A stretch of 64,000 nt of DNA from SZUA-254 sp031379665 (GTDB taxonomy: Bacteria > Bacteroidota > Ignavibacteria > UBA10030 > SZUA-254), in NCBI GenBank assembly GCA_031379665.1, contig JANNFI010000044.1, positions 15,963-79,962 of the forward strand, written 5' to 3'. The notes below the pieces were generated by a model. The model was not told the origin of the DNA. It did not search any database and saw only the letters and a program-made list of their open reading frames with translations. Position numbers and translations under genes: made by a program. This document shows, piece by piece, positions 41,406 to 48,381 of the stretch (position 1 is its first letter; each line of letters begins with the position of its first letter).

Positions 41406-42376
41406 TGACTTCAGAGACGTCGGGTGCCCCGCCGCACGGGCTCCGGAACGTCCTGGTGATCGTCGGCCCCACGTGTGCCGGCAAGACGGCGCTTGCCCTC
41501 GCCGTCGCCCGCCTCCTGCCGTGCGAGATCGTCTCGGCGGATTCACGCCAGGTCTACGACGACATGGAGATCGGGACCGCCCAACCCTCCGCGGCCGAGT
41601 TGCTCGAAGTGCCTCACCACTTCGTCGCCGAACTCCCCCCCGACGGGGAATTCAACGCGGGGAAGTTCGGGACGCTCGGCCGCGAGGTCATCGCCCGGAT
41701 TTTCGACCGCGGGCGGGTCCCGCTCGTCGTCGGCGGGTCGGGCCTCTATCTCCGGTCGTTGCTCCGGGGCCTCTTCGATGGTCCCGAGGCGGAACAGGGC
41801 GTCAGGGACGCGCTCGAAGCCCGGTTGAAAACCGAGGGGGTCGACAGCCTCCTCGAAGAACTCCGGCAGGTCGACCCCGAAGCGGCGGCAACGCTCAAAC
41901 CCGCGCACGCGAGGAGGATCGTCCGCGCCCTGGAAGTGTACGCACTCACCGGGAGAACCCTCACCGAGATGCACCGCGGGGGGGTGATCAGGGTTCCGTT
42001 CCATCCGGTTCAGGTGGGGTTGCGCTGGCCCCGGCCCCTGCTCTATCGGAGGATCAACGAGCGCGTCATCGACATGGTGAACGCGGGGCTCGTGGAGGAA
42101 ACGCGGCGACTGGTCGAACGCAGGTATTCCCCCGGACACCGTTCGCTCCAGTCGGTGGGCTACAGGGAAGCGATCGCACACATCGGCGGTCAGCTTACAC
42201 GCGCCGAGATGATTTCCCTGATCCAGATGAACACGAGGCGCTTCGCCAAGCGCCAGCTGACCTGGTTCCGTGCGGACCCCTCGATCCACTGGATCGACAT
42301 CGAAACGGCTGATGAGATTCCGGGCGTCGCGAAGGATGTTGTGCGACACTTCGCCGGCGGGGGAGGGCGCGGGTGA
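41405..42376 (+). CDS. miaA: tRNA dimethylallyltransferase MiaA
   Basis: Adds the dimethylallyl group to A37 of tRNAs that read UNN codons (about 323 aa). P-loop VIVGPTCAGKTALALA, the substrate block SADSRQVYDDMEIGTAQP, VGGSGLYLRSLLRG and the C-terminal SVGYREAIAHI and RRFAKRQLTWFR segments are intact. The ATG at 41405 shares a base with the pcm stop; an in-frame GTG three bases earlier is also possible. Confidence 0.95.
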   Translation: MTSETSGAPPHGLRNVLVIVGPTCAGKTALALAVARLLPCEIVSADSRQVYDDMEIGTAQPSAAELLEVPHHFVAELPPDGEFNAGKFGTLGREVIARIFDRGRVPLVVGGSGLYLRSLLRGLFDGPEAEQGVRDALEARLKTEGVDSLLEELRQVDPEAAATLKPAHARRIVRALEVYALTGRTLTEMHRGGVIRVPFHPVQVGLRWPRPLLYRRINERVIDMVNAGLVEETRRLVERRYSPGHRSLQSVGYREAIAHIGGQLTRAEMISLIQMNTRRFAKRQLTWFRADPSIHWIDIETADEIPGVAKDVVRHFAGGGGRG

Positions 42377-42410
42377 TGCCCTGAATCGTGAATCACGGCG
42401 CGGCGGCCGT

Positions 42411-42441
42411 TTTGATAATAAGGTCAGTTTCACTATCTTTG
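42411..42441 (+). promoter_or_regulatory. consensus Bacteroidota promoter for tRNA-Pro
   Basis: TTTG at 42411-42414, 19 bp, TATCTTTG at 42434-42441: an exact match to TTTG-N19-TAnnTTTG. The start of the mature tRNA at 42460 is 18 bp after the -7 element. Confidence 0.85.
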
Positions 42442-42459
42442 TCGTTGTTGTACGGTGAT

Positions 42460-42534
42460 CGGGGCGTGGCTCAGCCCGGCTAGAGCGCTTGGTTCGGGAC
42501 CAAGAGGTCGGCGGTTCAAATCCGCCCGCCCCGA
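42460..42534 (+). tRNA. tRNA-Pro (anticodon CGG)
   Basis: The 75-nt cloverleaf has acceptor stem CGGGGCG/CGCCCCG, D arm GCTC/GAGC, anticodon stem CTTGG/CCAAG around TTCGGGA (anticodon CGG at 42495-42497, reading CCG proline codons) and T arm GGCGG/CCGCC with loop TTCAAAT. The discriminator is A and no CCA is encoded (CTCC follows). A short T run follows at 42539-42544. Confidence 0.97.
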
Positions 42535-42585
42535 CTCCTTTTTTCAAGGTTTTCTATCCCCCTGGGTGTTTTTCAAGCCCGTCAC

Positions 42586-43005
42586 GTGGAAACCCGCCTC
42601 TTCAATATTTTAATTGCTGAAGACAACCCGGGGCATCAGCGGCTCACGGAGTATGCCCTCAGGAAGAACCGCGTCCCGGTCAGGTGCGCGATCATGAGGG
42701 ACGGACAAGAGGTCCTCGATTATCTTTTCCGGACTCCTCCGTACGACGACGATACCCTGCACCCCCGGCCGGACCTCATCCTCCTCGACCTGAATCTCCC
42801 GAAGCGGGATGGCAGGGAGGTGCTCGGCATCATCCGGAAGGAGCCGTCCCTGAGCGGGATCCCCGTCGTCATCGTGAGCACGTCGGACAGGGAGGAAGAC
42901 GTGCGTTTCGCACTCGAGAGCGGCGCCAGGGGCTACATCAGCAAGTCAAAAGGATTCGACGCGTATTCCGAAGAGATCAGCCAGGTGATACAGTATGCAT
43001 CGTGA
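42586..43005 (+). CDS. orphan CheY-like response regulator
   Basis: A 139-aa single receiver domain without an output domain. The acidic pair Glu12-Asp13 (LIAEDNPGHQ), phospho-acceptor Asp68 (LLDLNLP), STSDREED and the conserved Lys in GYISKSKGF are present. Starts at GTG 42586. The style, with NPGHQRL and VRDGQEVLDYLF, is that of Rcp1-type regulators that work with phytochrome or hybrid kinases; no kinase gene is adjacent, though a hybrid kinase is at 48382. Confidence 0.9.
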   Translation: METRLFNILIAEDNPGHQRLTEYALRKNRVPVRCAIMRDGQEVLDYLFRTPPYDDDTLHPRPDLILLDLNLPKRDGREVLGIIRKEPSLSGIPVVIVSTSDREEDVRFALESGARGYISKSKGFDAYSEEISQVIQYAS

Positions 43006-43077
43006 AGGCAACAGCTCGCCGGCGTCGCCGGGGACCGGCCATTCCATTTCCATTCCTCCACCGCGGGGATCGGCCTG

Positions 43078-44394
43078 ATGGCGGGCATCGTCGCCATCGT
43101 CGGCCGCCCGAACGTCGGGAAGTCCACCCTGTTCAACCGGATCGTCGGAATGCGGGACGCGATCGTCCACGACGAGCCAGGCGTGACCCGGGACCGGAAG
43201 TACGGCCCCGCGGAATGGGCGGGGAGGAGCTTCACGCTGATCGATACCGGCGGGTACGTTCCGAAGTCGTCCGACATTTTCGAGAAGGCGATCCGCGAAC
43301 AGGCAGAAATTGCGATGGAGGAGGCGGACGCGATCATTTTCGTCGTCGATGCGCTCTCCGGGATCACCCCGCTCGACAAGGATATCGCCGGGATGCTCCG
43401 GACCTCACCCAAGAAGATCCTGCTCGTGGCGAACAAGGTCGACGGGCCGTCGCGCGAAGGCGACGCCGGCCAGTTCTTCTCGCTCGGCCTGGGAGACGCG
43501 ATCCCGCTCTCCGCCCTGGGCGGAAGGATGATCGGCGATTTCCTGGATGACCTCGTGGCCGCGATCGGCGCGGAAGGCACGATCCCGGAAGAGGATGAGG
43601 GGATGCTGAAGCTGGCGGTCGTCGGGAAGCCCAACGTCGGCAAATCCACGCTCGTGAACGCGCTCCTCGGCGAGGAACGGAACATCGTGACCGACATCCC
43701 CGGCACGACGAGGGACTCCATCGATTCGATGCTCACCCACGAAGGCGAGGAGTTCATGCTCATCGACACGGCCGGCCTCCGGAGGAAGAGCAAGATCAAG
43801 GAGAGCGTCGAATTCTACAGCGCGATGAGGACGCTCAAGACCCTCGAGCGTTGCAACGTCGCGGTCCAGCTCGTCGATGCCTCAGGGGGGATGGACAAGC
43901 AGGACCTGCACATCGTCGAGGAGATCTGTTCCCGCCGGAGGGGGGTCATCATCGCTGTGAACAAGTGGGACGCCGTGGAGAAGGACACCCAGACGGCCCT
44001 GTCGTACGAGAGGGCGATCGCGTCGATGCTGCGGAAATACGACTACATCCCCGTCATCTTCATCTCCGCGCTGAAACGGCAGCGGATCTTCAAGGTGGTG
44101 TCGATGGCGCGCACCGTCCATTCGCAGTTCAGGCGGCGGATCGCGACCAACAAGCTGAACAACGTCCTCCTGCCGGAGATCGAACGCCGTCCTCCCTCAT
44201 CGGCGTCGGGGCGGGAGATCAGGATTAATTACATCACGCAGATCAGGACAGGCCCGCCACTCTTCGCTTTTTTTTCCAACGACCCGCTGAAAATCAAGAC
44301 AGAATACAAGCGGTTCCTCGAGAACCAGCTGCGCGAGCACTTCGGCCTCGAAGGCGTGCCGGTCTCGCTGGTGTTCAGGAAAAAAAACCGCTGA
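43078..44394 (+). CDS. der: GTPase Der (EngA)
   Basis: Ribosome assembly GTPase for the 50S subunit (438 aa). It has two tandem G domains, each with GRPNVGKST or GKPNVGKST, followed by DEPGVTRD / DIPGTTRD, and the effector NKVDG and NKWD motifs, plus the C-terminal KH-like domain (RINYITQIRTGPPLFAFFSN). It is intact. The preceding response regulator ends 72 bp upstream and the stringent-response gene follows. Confidence 0.96.
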   Translation: MAGIVAIVGRPNVGKSTLFNRIVGMRDAIVHDEPGVTRDRKYGPAEWAGRSFTLIDTGGYVPKSSDIFEKAIREQAEIAMEEADAIIFVVDALSGITPLDKDIAGMLRTSPKKILLVANKVDGPSREGDAGQFFSLGLGDAIPLSALGGRMIGDFLDDLVAAIGAEGTIPEEDEGMLKLAVVGKPNVGKSTLVNALLGEERNIVTDIPGTTRDSIDSMLTHEGEEFMLIDTAGLRRKSKIKESVEFYSAMRTLKTLERCNVAVQLVDASGGMDKQDLHIVEEICSRRRGVIIAVNKWDAVEKDTQTALSYERAIASMLRKYDYIPVIFISALKRQRIFKVVSMARTVHSQFRRRIATNKLNNVLLPEIERRPPSSASGREIRINYITQIRTGPPLFAFFSNDPLKIKTEYKRFLENQLREHFGLEGVPVSLVFRKKNR

Positions 44395-44435
44395 CACGCC
44401 CCCTCCCACGAGCCCCGCGCCGGGCTCCGGTCACC

Positions 44436-44466
44436 TTGACATTCACCCCACCCCCGTTTATATTCT
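44436..44466 (+). promoter_or_regulatory. promoter for relA/spoT-type gene
   Basis: TTG at 44436-44438, 20 bp, TATATTCT at 44459-44466. It also fits a sigma70-type TTGACA, 17 bp, TATATT. About 50 bp of leader precede the TTG start at 44518. Confidence 0.6.
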
Positions 44467-44517
44467 TTTATACGGTTTCTCATCGTTCTACGGCCATGGC
44501 CGCCGTCGGGGACCCCA

Positions 44518-46704
44518 TTGCGCAACGGAATCTATAAAAAGAAGCTCGACGACCTTCTCGGGATCTGCAGGAAGAACCTGCGGTCGGTCAACGAGGACCT
44601 GATCAGGCGGGCGTTCGAGTTCAGCATGGAAGCGCACCGTAATGACATACGGGCCTCCGGTGATCCCTTCTTCAACCATCCCTACGAAGTCGCCCTCATC
44701 GTCGCCAAGGAGATACCCCTTGATGACGTCTCCGTCGTCAGCGCCCTCCTGCACGACGTGGCCGAGGACACCGATTACGAAATCAAGGACATCCGCCAGG
44801 AATTCGGTGACACCATCGCCGACATTGTCGACGGGGCGACCAAGATCACCGATATCTTCAGGAGCCACGAGATCACGCAGGCGGAGAGCTACCGCAAGAT
44901 GCTCCTCTCGATGGTGAACGACATCCGCGTGATGCTCCTGAAGTTCGCCGACCGGCTCCACAACATGCGGACCCTGGAATACCTGCCCGCCGACAAGCGA
45001 GTGAGGCTGGCCAGGGAAACCCTCGACATCTACGCACCGTTCGCCCACCGGTTTGGCCTCGCGAAGATCAAGTGGGAGCTGGAGGACCTCGCGTTCAAGT
45101 ACCTGGAACCGGCTGAGTACGAGGAACTGGCCCGGAGCCTGAAGTCCCGGCGCCGGGAGCGGGAGGGTTACATCAGGAAGTTCATCCTGCCGATCGAGAA
45201 GCGGCTCGAGGCCGACGGCACCACCTTCGTGATCGAGGGGAGGCCGAAGCACCTGTACAGCATCCACTCGAAGATGGTGGCGAGGAAGAAGCAATTGGAC
45301 GAGGTCTACGACCTCTTCGCCGTGCGGATCATCCTCGACACCGTCAACCCGAACGACTGTTTCACCGTGTATGGGATCACGTCGTCGATCTACCTGCCGA
45401 TCCCCGAGCGGTTCAAGAATTACATTTCGATGCCGAAGAAGAACGGTTACCAGTCGATCCATGCGACGCTCGTCGGCCCGGAGGGGAAGATGGTCGAGAT
45501 CCAGATCCGCACCCGGGCGATGCACGAGATCGCCGAGAAGGGCGTCGCGGCCCACTGGCGCTACAAGGAGAACCTCTCGCGGCTCGACGAGGAGCTGGAG
45601 AGCTGGGTCTCCTGGGTGCGCGAGATCTTTGATCGCGGCGACGAGGAGTCGCCCGACAAGCAGCTGATGGAGAGCTTCAAGCTGAACCTCTACCAGGACG
45701 AAATCTACGTCTTCACCCCGCGCGGCGAGCTGAAAATCCTCCCCCAGGGCTCAACGCCGGTGGACTTCGCATACGCTGTGCACTCCAACATCGGTGACCA
45801 TTGCCTGAGTGCCAAGATCGGCGGGAAGATCGTTCCGCTCGGCCACGTGCTGCGCAGCGGCGACCAGATTGAGGTCATCACCTCGAAGAGCCAGACGCCG
45901 AACGCCGACTGGGACAAGTTCGTGGTCACCCACCGCGCCAAATCGCACATCCGCCGCTGGATCAAGGAGGAGGAGCACAAATCGGTCAGGTCGGGGAAGG
46001 AGCTCTGGGAGAAGCGGGCCAAAAAGCACAAGCTCTCCATCAACGAGGACGATCTCATCCGGTACGCGCACGATTTCGGGGCCGACGACATGGGCGAGTT
46101 CTACGAGAGGATCCACCACGGCCTGATCGACGCTGACACGGTCATCCGCGAGATCGAGATCGAGCAGAAGCACCCGCGGCCCGAGGGCCAGACCCGGCCC
46201 GACGGTCAGCCCGGCCTCTTCAACCGGTTCCTGACGACCGCGAGGAGCATCACCGGAGGGATCACTGTGCACGGCCGGCAGGACGCGTACCTCCACAGTT
46301 TCGCCAAGTGCTGCAACCCGATCCCCGGGGACGACATCATCGGTTTCATCACCAAGGGTGAGGGCGTGAAGATCCACCTCCGGGACTGCCAGAACTTCGC
46401 CCGGCTGGCGGAGCAACAGGCCCAGAGGGTCGTCGAGGTCGGCTGGCCGCCAGCGAACGGCGTCGAATACGCCGCGGCGATCCGGATTTCCGGCGAGGAC
46501 AGGACCGGGCTCCTCAACGATATCACGCACCTCATCTCGAGTTACCAGAACACGAACATCCGCGGGGTCAAGATCGACGTGAAGGATTCGATGTTCGACG
46601 GCAGCATTCTCGTCAACGTGAAGAACACCGAACATCTGACCCGGATCATTGAGAAACTCAAAAACGTCCGGGGCGTTTCCCACGCGGAACGTCTCGTGGA
46701 ATAG
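44518..46704 (+). CDS. relA: RelA/SpoT-family (p)ppGpp synthetase/hydrolase
   Basis: Bifunctional stringent-response enzyme of 728 aa. Domain order: HD hydrolase (ALLHDVAEDT, with HD at 79-80 and ED at 83-84, and FFNHPYEVA), synthetase (YQSIHATLVGPEGKMVEIQI, and RAMHEIAEKGVAAHW), TGS (YVFTPRGELKILPQG), and ACT at the C-terminus. The HDxxED motif is intact, so hydrolysis is expected. The start is TTG 44518. It is followed 14 bp later by an HU-family gene. Confidence 0.94.
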   Translation: MRNGIYKKKLDDLLGICRKNLRSVNEDLIRRAFEFSMEAHRNDIRASGDPFFNHPYEVALIVAKEIPLDDVSVVSALLHDVAEDTDYEIKDIRQEFGDTIADIVDGATKITDIFRSHEITQAESYRKMLLSMVNDIRVMLLKFADRLHNMRTLEYLPADKRVRLARETLDIYAPFAHRFGLAKIKWELEDLAFKYLEPAEYEELARSLKSRRREREGYIRKFILPIEKRLEADGTTFVIEGRPKHLYSIHSKMVARKKQLDEVYDLFAVRIILDTVNPNDCFTVYGITSSIYLPIPERFKNYISMPKKNGYQSIHATLVGPEGKMVEIQIRTRAMHEIAEKGVAAHWRYKENLSRLDEELESWVSWVREIFDRGDEESPDKQLMESFKLNLYQDEIYVFTPRGELKILPQGSTPVDFAYAVHSNIGDHCLSAKIGGKIVPLGHVLRSGDQIEVITSKSQTPNADWDKFVVTHRAKSHIRRWIKEEEHKSVRSGKELWEKRAKKHKLSINEDDLIRYAHDFGADDMGEFYERIHHGLIDADTVIREIEIEQKHPRPEGQTRPDGQPGLFNRFLTTARSITGGITVHGRQDAYLHSFAKCCNPIPGDDIIGFITKGEGVKIHLRDCQNFARLAEQQAQRVVEVGWPPANGVEYAAAIRISGEDRTGLLNDITHLISSYQNTNIRGVKIDVKDSMFDGSILVNVKNTEHLTRIIEKLKNVRGVSHAERLVE

Positions 46705-46718
46705 GGGGCGGATCAGCC

Positions 46719-47060
46719 ATGGCGCGACCTGGAAGGCCGACATACACGAAGAAGGACGTCGTAAAGAGGCTCTGTGCGATGACGGGGGAGACCCGCGTGG
46801 TCTGCTCGGTCTGGGTCGACCGCCTGTTCACGGTCCTCAGGGAGACGATGATGTCCGCCGATCCGGAACTGCGCATCGAGATACGGGATTTCGGCGTGTT
46901 CGAAGTGAAGAAGACCAAGTCCAAGCCGAAAGCAAGGAACCCGAGGTCGGGGGAGATCATCTTCGTCCCGTCGCGTCGCAAAACGCACTTCAAGCCAAGC
47001 AAGCTCCTCAAGGGATTCCTTTCCAGTCCGCTCCCCGGCGCCCCCGGGCGGGAGGGGTAA
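46719..47060 (+). CDS. HU/IHF-family DNA-binding protein
   Basis: A 113-aa nucleoid protein: KKDVVKRLCAMTGETRVVCS, then IRDFGVFEVKKTKSKPKARNP (the DNA-arm tip) and RKTHFKPSKLLKGFL, as in HU/IHF proteins. The arm sequence PKARNPRSGE differs slightly from the standard RxARNPxTG, and the C-terminus has a short extra tail after the HU core. It lies between relA and ruvX. Confidence 0.88.
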   Translation: MARPGRPTYTKKDVVKRLCAMTGETRVVCSVWVDRLFTVLRETMMSADPELRIEIRDFGVFEVKKTKSKPKARNPRSGEIIFVPSRRKTHFKPSKLLKGFLSSPLPGAPGREG

Positions 47061-47066
47061 CCCCGC

Positions 47067-47513
47067 GTGGATGGAGCACCGAGGGTTCTCGGCGTCGACT
47101 ACGGCAGGAAACGGGTCGGGATCGCGGTCAGCGACCCGCTCGGCATCATCGCGAGGGGAGTGACGGTCATCGAGCGCACGAAAAACCTTGCGGCGGACGT
47201 CTGCGGAATCGCCACCGAACTGGGGGCGGGGAGCGTTGTCGTGGGGATGCCCTTGACCCTCGACGGCGGGAAAGGGGAGATGGCAAGGGAGGTCGAGGAT
47301 TTCATCACGGCCCTCGAACGTGTGTGCGGGCTGCCGGTGATCGCCGTCGACGAGCGTTTCTCCTCGTCGAGGGCCCGATCGACCCAGATCGAAATGGGGG
47401 TCCCCCGGAAAAAACGGCGCGTGAAAACCGAAATCGACAGGATGGCGGCGGCACTGATCCTCCAGGACTACCTCGACAGCCGGGGCGAGCCCGGACCCGT
47501 CGCCCGCACCTGA
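47067..47513 (+). CDS. ruvX: putative pre-16S rRNA nuclease/Holliday junction resolvase YqgF (RuvX)
   Basis: A 148-aa RNase H-fold protein: VLGVDYGRKRVGIAVSD, VVGMPLTLDGGKGEMA and VDERFSSSRA are the three family motifs. It has a GTG start at 47067, 6 bp after the HU gene. It matures 16S rRNA 5' ends in E. coli. Confidence 0.92.
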   Translation: MDGAPRVLGVDYGRKRVGIAVSDPLGIIARGVTVIERTKNLAADVCGIATELGAGSVVVGMPLTLDGGKGEMAREVEDFITALERVCGLPVIAVDERFSSSRARSTQIEMGVPRKKRRVKTEIDRMAAALILQDYLDSRGEPGPVART

Positions 47514-47569
47514 GGTGTCGCCCGGGGCCCCGCGGACACTCTTCGAAAACAAGCACGACACCCTGACGC

Positions 47570-48229
47570 ATGAATTTCCGCGATGTGAACGACATGATCG
47601 ACGAGGGGGAGGGATTCACGATGGAGTTCAAGCGCCGGATCTCCTCACCCGAGAAGATCGCCCGGACGCTGATCTCGTTCGCGAACACCCGCGGCGGGAC
47701 CATCCTCTTCGGGGTCGACGACGACGGCACCGTGGTGGGGGTGGAGAGCGAAAAATCGGAGATCGAGATGATTGGGATCGCCGCGCAGGAGTTCTGCGAT
47801 CCCCGCGTCGAAGCCGTCATCGACATCGTTCCCTTCGACGGCCTCGATGTGATCGTCTGCGCCGTGAACGAAAGCCGGACCAAGCCCCACTATTTCGTGG
47901 GGGACCGGGACACCGGGAACGGCGAGAGCACGAGGGTCTACATCAGGGTCAACGACAATACGATGATGGCCAGTCGGGAGGTGGTGAAGATCCTCAGGGA
48001 CGAGAACCCCGACGCACGGCCGCTGACGGTCAGCATCGGCCGGAACGAGAAACGCCTGTTCGAATTCCTCGACCAGAACAAGCGGATCACGCTCAGGGAA
48101 TTCGGACGATTGGTGAACGTCAGCGACCGCAGGGCCTCCAGAATCCTGGTGAGTCTCGTTCGGGCCGGCGTCATCCGGATCCATACCCGCGAGAAGGAAG
48201 AATTCTTCACGCTTGCCCACGACATCTAG
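47570..48229 (+). CDS. AlbA_2/Schlafen-like domain protein with C-terminal HTH
   Basis: A 219-aa protein. The N-terminal half has GEGFTMEFKRRISSP, ARTLISFANTRGGTILFGVDDDGTVVGV, the core of the AlbA_2 (COG2865, Schlafen-type) putative DNA-binding/ATPase domain. The C-terminal half (RITLREFGRLVNVSDRRASRIL, VRAGVIRIHTR) is a winged helix-turn-helix. Together they suggest a DNA-binding regulator. It lies between ruvX and a hybrid kinase, both on its strand; the start ATG 47570 follows an AATTTCC-rich leader. No target is evident. Confidence 0.75.
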   Translation: MNFRDVNDMIDEGEGFTMEFKRRISSPEKIARTLISFANTRGGTILFGVDDDGTVVGVESEKSEIEMIGIAAQEFCDPRVEAVIDIVPFDGLDVIVCAVNESRTKPHYFVGDRDTGNGESTRVYIRVNDNTMMASREVVKILRDENPDARPLTVSIGRNEKRLFEFLDQNKRITLREFGRLVNVSDRRASRILVSLVRAGVIRIHTREKEEFFTLAHDI

Positions 48230-48289
48230 CTCGCCGGCCGCACTTCGACGCGTCCCACGCCGCGCGCTGCCGTTCTCTCTGCCCTCCGT

Positions 48290-48319
48290 TTGAACGCTGG
48301 AAAAACTTTCTTACATTCG
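48290..48319 (+). promoter_or_regulatory. promoter for hybrid histidine kinase
   Basis: TTG at 48290-48292, 19 bp, TACATTCG at 48312-48319, about 63 bp before the kinase ATG. Confidence 0.55.
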
Positions 48320-48381
48320 GTGAGCATTTTCACCCCCCCGGGGAGGTCGCCCGGGCGATCAGGTCGGATAAAAAAGGTATT

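Noticed and set aside
42535..42550. Terminator after tRNA-Pro
   Set aside because: A T6 run follows the tRNA but no dedicated hairpin is present, so I left it out.
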